The notes under the pieces are model-generated. The model was given only the letters and a program-made list of their open reading frames with translations. It searched no databases and had not been told where the DNA came from. The position numbers and the translations under genes were made by a program. From the NCBI GenBank assembly GCA_017506865.1, contig JAFCMP010000167.1, positions 1-64,000 on the forward strand: a DNA stretch of 64,000 nucleotides. Direction: 5' to 3'. Positions 57,924 through 64,000 of this stretch are shown in pieces (the stretch's first letter is position 1; the number at the start of each line of letters is the position of its first letter). Source of the DNA: Tribonema minus (taxonomy: Eukaryota > Sar > Xanthophyceae > Tribonematales > Tribonemataceae).

Positions 57924-60900
57924 ATGATGACCACCTACGGCATGCTCGCGAGGCGCACCGCGTTGCCTCTGCTCAGCCGCAACAACCGGATCGGCCTGCA
58001 GTACTCTGCAGTGTTGCTTAGACAGCAATCCACACACGTCCTCAACCCAGCCAGCGCTCAGGTAAAGGTAAAGGACGAAGCCGTTCCCACAGCGGGCCTC
58101 TCTGCCAAGACGGTGCACTTCAGGGTGAGCCGCACACTGCTCGCGCACACGCACACGCACACTCACCTTGTGCAAATGCGAATGCACTGTGCTTGCTGCT
58201 ATCATGCTGCGGACTTGCAAGGCGTGGTAATATTAATATCAAAATCTTGACTCTTGCAAAAACTAAACTCAATCTCCAGTTGCCTGAGAGCACCATTGCC
58301 TTTAGCTCGCATGCGTTCACATGCTGCCGAGGTGAACTGTAAACGACCCCAAACGTTCATCTTCATGCGCAGTACAACTCTCACGTCATGTGCAACTCTT
58401 TTCCATTGTGTTTCAGGGCACGAGCACACCGCACCCCCTCAAGGGCCACCTGCCCAAAATCATGGAGCAAGCACAAGCAGCAGAGCTCCACCTGCAACCG
58501 CCCAAGGCCTTTGGCGCTCACACTGAAGATGGCATTGCTGCCGAATGGACTGTTGACTCCGTCTGGTCTCGCGAAGAGCTGCACGGAGTCAAGGTTACCC
58601 ACAGGGACCCAACCGACATTGCCGACAAGATTGCGCTCAAGGCTGTGCGATTTTGCCGGTGGACTTTTGACTGGGTGGCTGGCTTCAAGACAGGCTCCAT
58701 CACTGAGGACAAGTACCTCAACCGCGTCATCTTCCTTGAAACTGTGGCAGGTGAGCACGGTGACTCGGCGATGACGTTTTGGCACAATGCTGTTTCTGAA
58801 GGAAATGTGTCATGGCAACGTTAATTGCAGTCCAGATACTTGAGCGTCAAAACGTGCATCACTGCCGCTGAGCGTTCTTCTTACTTTGTGTGGCGACTGA
58901 CTATACCACGTTTCACCGTGACTGTGTGACAGCAATCCCGGGAATGGTGGCTGGCACTCTAAGGCACCTCAACTCCCTGCGCAAGATGAAGCGTGACCAC
59001 GGCTGGATCCACACCCTGCTTGAGGAGGCAGAGAACGAGAGGATGCACCTGTGAGTCGAAAGAAACCTGTCGCTGCAGAACCTAGGCATCTTTGGCAGGT
59101 AGTATTACAGTCAGCTGAGAGAGCGTCACAACACACTTGTCGATGCTGATATTTGGCAGCTTTTTCACAGCAGCTATGATACTTTTGCATTATACAGGTA
59201 GAAGGCAATGCCCACGAGGCGTTTTCGTGCTCCCAGCATTGCGCTTGGATTCTCTGCATGCGAAGTGCATACTGAATGCAAGAGTCAGCAGCAATTATCG
59301 AAACTCAGCACTGTATACACTCAACCATGGCGCATCTGGCTGGTTTAGTAGAACCTGACTGATGATTTCTCTCTGTGGCAGCATCTGACATTCTCTGCTT
59401 CTGCTGCTAATGTGTTGCAGGTTGACCTTCCTTTACATGAAGAAGCCAGGACCCGTGTTCCGTATCGCGGTCACCGCAACACAGGTATGAGATGTGACAG
59501 CCTTGCCATAATGACAGGCCTCTGCACCTTACACATTCACTAGTACCACTCGTGATGGTCCACATTTCCTTGCTGGGCTGCTATGTATTAGCTGAGCGTG
59601 TGTGTGCCAATATTTCTGGACCTCATTTTTTTCATGACACACAATGACAAATTTGCAAACGTATGCCTGGTTTGCTGTATGGGCAATAAATCAAGGTGGT
59701 TGTGTGAAATGATGCTCATTCAGCCTGGATGGGGACTCTGGTGTACGGCTCTTGTGTCGCTAACGCCGGCGGAAGGTACCATCCAATTGAGGTACTGAGC
59801 ATGAGTCTTTTGCTCGCAATGTGTGTGTTATTGCTGCAGGGCCTCATCTGGAATCTGTTCTTCTTCACCTACCTCGTCAACCCCAAGATCTGCCACCGAT
59901 TTGTGGGCTACATTGAGGTCAGTACCAGCATAGGTCTATAGTCTCCGCAAGTTCACCATGGCTCATACACGCTTTGACCTATACCTGTGAGATATTTGTA
60001 AACAAGCACGCATGGATATGCTCGGCGTTGGCATAGGTTGTCTGTCAGAAACCATGTCGTTGTACATAAATGGAGCAATATATCCGTGTAATACAGACCA
60101 GCTTTCATGGTGTTGGCGGGGCAGGACTTGCAATTCATCAACAGCAGGCGATATGCCACATTTAGTTGCACACGTAGATGCACATCTTAATAGGACATTG
60201 TGAGGCTCATTGGCCATGTTGCATCACCTGCCGTACAGCTGCAACACGCATCATTGCACTCTGTTCGAAGCAATGCCTTACATCTGCCCATGACTAACCT
60301 CTCCAATGCACCACAAGACTATTCAAGCTGGCGTGGGTAGCCCGTCGCTCACTGCGTGCACCCTTGCCTGTGTGAATGCAACAGGAGGAGGCAGTACACA
60401 CGTACACGTCGCTGCTGAAGGACATTGACGAGGGCCGCCTGCCCATGTTTGAGAACCTGGGTGTGCCCTCCATTGCGGTGGACTACTGGAAGCTGCCTCG
60501 CGACGCTCTTTTCAGGGACCTTATTTTGGCCATCCGCTGTGATGAGGCCAATCACAGGCTGGTGAGCAATAATGTCATGCTGCTGGTGACAAGTGCTGTT
60601 GTTGCATGTGTATTGATGAAGATGTCGTTGGTTCACTCTTGGTTTCTTTTAGGTACACACAAGACAATTTGAATTGTCTGGCGGGTCTGCATACAACACG
60701 AAAAAACACATCGGACATGCGTCACATGTCTGGTCGTTTTAATGGCATGAGAAAATTTCATTGCAACGAACTGCGACTGACAGCACAGAGTTGCAATTTA
60801 CACGCAGGGCAGTGCCGCTTGCAAAGAGATGACGTAGCTCACCATCAGTTACCTCAATGCCTCACTTCAGATTACTTAGCACGCTACAGGATGTTTTGCA

Positions 60901-61675
60901 TTGTATGCATCACTTAGCATGCTACAGAATGTTTGCATTGTATGCATCGCCACAGATTTACTGCTCTTGTGTTGTTCATGTACGTCTATACCACTGATGC
61001 CCCAAATTGTGCTTGCAGTGCTGACCCACGTCATGTTAATAAGCATACAGGGGCCCCCAACAATCTTCTGCCCGCAGGTGAATCACACATTTGCGGACCT
61101 GCACGCGGAGTTCAAGTCTGAGGAGGTCAACCCCTTTGACGTTCAGGTGAGGGAATCGCAAGCACACACCTCAACCTTGATTCAGTACAGAAATGCATGA
61201 GTGACAATTGTGCAATTATGCATACTGGAGGCTTGACTGTTTGCCCTTCAATGCGTTGGCGAAACATGACCAACACTTGGTAGACTGCATGCTAGTCTTT
61301 CATTCCAGCTCGCACTGGGAATATTGCCTTGTGGTTCAGTAATTGCGATCAGTTGCCGGTGACAGCACTAGCCACATAGCCACATCTTGCAATTTATGTG
61401 CGATCACAACTTTTCTGGTCAAGTGCATGACGCACGCACGACACACGCGACGTGCACATGACTTGAATGCCTTGAGTGCTTTGCAGCACTATGCATGCAT
61501 GCAGACAGTCTGTGACGACAGCTTCTGACAACGCCTATTCCATGCGCTGTGTTGATTGCAGGCGGCGGTGGCCAAGAACGGCGGTCTCATCGAGCGCCCT
61601 ATCAACGAGATCAGCCTGGACAAGCTGTCTCAGCAGGTCCACGCCATGACACCACCCCCTGCGGCCAAGCAGTAG
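57924..61675 (+). CDS. AOX: Mitochondrial alternative oxidase, eight exons
   Basis: Ubiquinol oxidase of the inner mitochondrial membrane (di-iron, cyanide-resistant, reduces oxygen to water without proton pumping). Exons 57924-58124, 58417-58750, 58933-59050, 59421-59484, 59840-59917, 60385-60561, 61078-61146 and 61562-61675 join in phase to 384 aa. The N-terminus ([20 protein letters not shown]) is basic and hydroxylated, as for mitochondrial import. Iron-ligand motifs are complete: FLETVA (Glu176), [10 protein letters not shown] (Glu214, His217), YIEEEAVHTY (Glu265-267) and CDEANHR (Glu319, His322). Two membrane-associated hydrophobic segments flank them (around exon 3 and [12 protein letters not shown]). 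Length and motif order are normal for the family. There is no plant-type regulatory Cys block that I can identify. Gene calling is secure; small border shifts are possible. Confidence 0.95.
60874..60948. repeat. Diverged 37-38-bp tandem duplication in an AOX intron
   Basis: ACTTAGCACGCTACAGGATG...GTATGCATC at 60874-60911 is repeated with four changes at 60912-60948. Confidence 0.85.
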
Positions 61676-62755
61676 CACACACACCCTGGGTTTAGGGTGA
61701 GGATGAGAGCAGCCCCTCAGCGCTGCCCCACTCCAGGCAACAAGTTTTGTGCTGTAAAACTGGCAACCGCAGACGCGCCTGTATGTATTGCATCAGGCGC
61801 GTACACCGCAGTACCTTCCCGTCCCACACTCCTTGGAGTTCGCACCGTATGCGCACATCACACCCATCAGTTTTCGTGTTGTCTCGAAGCGTGTGTCGCT
61901 TCGCCCAGCACATTGTTTTGTGAGGTCAATGTGCATCAGTGTAGTGACAGCCTACTGAGCCTGGCACAGGTTGCTTCGTGGCAGTGGTTGTTCAATCCTG
62001 TGTTGCGGGCCTTTTCGTGTTGTCTCAGTCTCATGCGTGGCTAGCGAGGTCTTTGTTAGCCGCACCGTGGCTGAGGCAGCAGCGCAGCAGCATACTTCTT
62101 CGAAGTATGATAGCGCCTGCTGTCAAGTGCACACAACCGGTAGTGCACCTTATAATAATGAAAGCGCTCCTTGGGGCTTTTTAACGCTGCGTAGAGGTGT
62201 CGTCTGCTCTGTTTTCATTGCAGTGCTCCGCCTGAGTCTGCTGCATGCATCATCCACACACACGGCAAAGCTGTTGAGCGCCACATGTGTCGTCTGCATG
62301 CATGCACATGACAATTCCGAGTTGTTGTGCACACTCCAGCAGCTTTGAGTTGTGGCAGTTGCTGTGAAAACAACTTGTACCGCTCGGTGTTGTGGATCTG
62401 CCCGTTTGTGCATTGCATTCTGTATGCCACGGTCTCCCCAATGTGCAAGGCCAGCTTAATTTTCAAATTAATACAAGACAACACATCCTGCAGCGTTCCC
62501 TTGATATATTCAGAATGCCTTCAGTGCTGCAATGAACTCTCTCCAGCATTCCTTTGGTGTGTTGCGAAGTGTGTATATTCTACTCAAGCTATGCTGATGA
62601 GATATCATCACTGCAGCCTGAACTGTAGCATCTCCTCCATCACTTGGACGTCTTCTGGTTGCTGGCCTTCAAGCTGTTTTTGCAACTGGAATTGTGTCAG
62701 GTCTTTGCTACGGGCATCATATTTGCTTACAATTCTGTTTGTTGGCGTTTTGCAG
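61676..62755. other. No gene recognised
   Basis: The AOX 3' flank and following intergenic DNA. It contains TACTTCTTCGAAGTATGA near 62093, an imperfect relative of the 12-bp palindrome. Frames open through part of this interval look non-coding. Confidence 0.4.
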
Positions 62756-63838
62756 ACGACTGTAGTGTACAGTTTCGAAGAGATCTGCAGGAAGGTAGTG
62801 CCCCGCCGCCGGCGCGGTCACTTCACGCACGGACTACAAGCCGGCCTTTCAAATGTTCTTCGACGTCAATACGAGGATTGCCTGGTGGAGGACCTAGAGG
62901 CTGCCTCGGCTGGTGCCGTGGGCAAGCCGACGCAGGCTGCACCTATTGGTGACTCGCGCGACACCAGCCGCCGCCGCCAACAGGCTAGCGCACGGGTCCT
63001 GGCGCAGCTGCGCAGCCAGCGTGCGTCCGGGGCAATGGCGTGGATGAGCGTGCCACCCACTGCCAATGACCGCCCGGGTGCGGCGCCCATGTCCAGTATA
63101 GCAGCAGCCACGATGATTTTGATTGCGATCTTCATAGACGGGTGGGGCATACAGGGCGAGGTGTGCCCATGGCGGTGCAGTGATGTGAGCCCCACCTCCA
63201 CGCATGCGATCAGCTGCCCCAGCCAGCACATACGGGGGCACAACGCGACACACACTGCCCAAAAGCGGTGCCTGCAGCGCATCTTGAGACAGCACCATGT
63301 CTCTATTGTCCGCAATGAGGACGCTAGCGTCTTCAAGGTACCGGGGTATCGGGCGGACACAGTCATTGACCCAGGGTGTCTGCACTTTAGCAGTGCATAC
63401 CGTAACAAGGGAATAGTGCTAGACACAAGTGTGCGCGCGCCCACAGCGAGCTCGTACCTGACAGGCAAAACAAATGCCTCGAACACGGACGGCTATGCTG
63501 CTGGGGTGGGGGAGGACGCGAAGGTCAAGCACCACACCGGCACCTTGACGTCATCTTGGGCTTTTGTGCCATTCGTGCAGGAGTCGTACGGACGGCTGGG
63601 CAAGCAGACAAGCCTTTTTGTTAAGGAGTTGGCAATGCACTCAGCACTGTGCTCAGGGGGGGGGAAGGCAGATGTGTTACGCAAGGCCGGGTTAGCTAAG
63701 CGTCAGATCCTCATTGAGCTGAGCATATCGCTGGCGCGGGAGTTGGCGGAGCGCGTCATGGCGTACACACGTGGAGCGCGAATGCTGGGCTGTGTTGCGG
63801 CGCCGGTATCCAAGCTCCTAGGGCACAGCGCAGACTAG
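62756..63838 (+). mobile_element. C-terminal fragment of a reverse-transcriptase-type retroelement protein
   Basis: From a TTTTGCAG acceptor at 62755 the frame reads 360 aa to the stop at 63838. Around residue 100 comes SGAMAWMSVPPTANDRPG, like the 'AWL..P' block that follows the reverse transcriptase in many non-LTR-like elements. Next is a Cys/His cluster (CPWRCSDVS, STHAISCPS, RGHNATH). Then comes a restriction-fold-like part with YRADTVIDPG and KGIVLDTSVRAP (Asp...Asp-x-x-x), a Lys-containing helix, and WAFVPFVQESYGRLGKQ, the usual 'F-P-F-x-E-x-x-G' end block. No reverse transcriptase core lies in the window before it, so it is a fragment or domesticated piece. The frame itself is open. 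Assignment is by remembered pattern. Confidence 0.45.
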
Positions 63839-64000
63839 GCTGCTGCGTTGACGCAAGCTTTTCGATTGCATAGGCAACCCGGCCTCCCTTGGGCCTTTAT
63901 AAATACAAGTCCATACGTACGTACAGTTTCGAAGTTCAAAGAATTATCTGGCTTCAGCCAATATGACATAGAGGCAAAAAACGAAGCTACACCAGTACGC
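63839..64000. other. Right edge, no gene seen
   Basis: Sequence after the retroelement fragment; GTTTCGAAGTTCAAAG near 63927 only. Confidence 0.4.

Noticed and set aside
62327-62755. N-terminal extension of the retroelement frame
   Set aside because: This part has the composition of intergenic DNA, and a good splice acceptor at 62755 precedes the clearly coding part.
1-64000. tRNA, rRNA or other structured RNA genes
   Set aside because: None recognised by eye; a covariance-model scan would be needed to exclude small ones.

Overview
This window is nuclear DNA of a eukaryotic alga. Genes on both strands have GT-AG introns (and one apparent GC-AG intron) that join in phase across many exons. 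One gene (44685-56034) starts with a signal peptide followed by Phe at the predicted cleavage point (GTA|FVVTP). That resembles the ASAFAP-type bipartite plastid signal of algae with a red-derived complex plastid (stramenopiles, haptophytes, cryptophytes). A mitochondrial alternative oxidase gene is also present. I cannot name the species.

Left part, about 1-30 kb: a mosaic of accessory DNA. In order it holds a broken fibre-like beta-repeat protein (virus-like fossil, off the left edge); a spliced gene with AFGVPA-type repeats; an intronless gene joining a uracil-DNA-glycosylase-like domain to fifteen 32-residue repeats; a three-exon disordered gene whose second intron holds an OTU-like protease ORF; two related MULE-type transposase genes on the minus strand, each ending in SWIM and PDZ-like parts; a C2H2 finger array followed by a nuclease-like domain; an orphan copy of the glycosylase-repeat protein's C-terminal cap; and a Fanzor-like (TnpB-related) nuclease gene with RuvC-I, zinc-ribbon and RuvC-III motifs. 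Simple repeats, segment duplications and long C or G runs are common.

Middle, 30-35.6 kb: gene-poor. On the minus strand there are exons of a protein with a ubiquitin-like header and an exon with a P-loop typical of Crinkler-type NTPases; the model is incomplete.

Right part, 35.6-61.7 kb: ordinary host genes. A nine-exon glomulin/Alf4-like gene (minus, 818 aa) and a fifteen-exon plastid-targeted repeat protein (plus, 881 aa) are transcribed divergently from a 74-bp gap. An eight-exon alternative oxidase gene (plus, 384 aa) follows. At 62.8-63.8 kb lies a fragment resembling the C-terminal region of reverse-transcriptase elements. A 12-bp palindrome, TACTTCGAAGTA, recurs four times in non-coding DNA from 30 to 48 kb.
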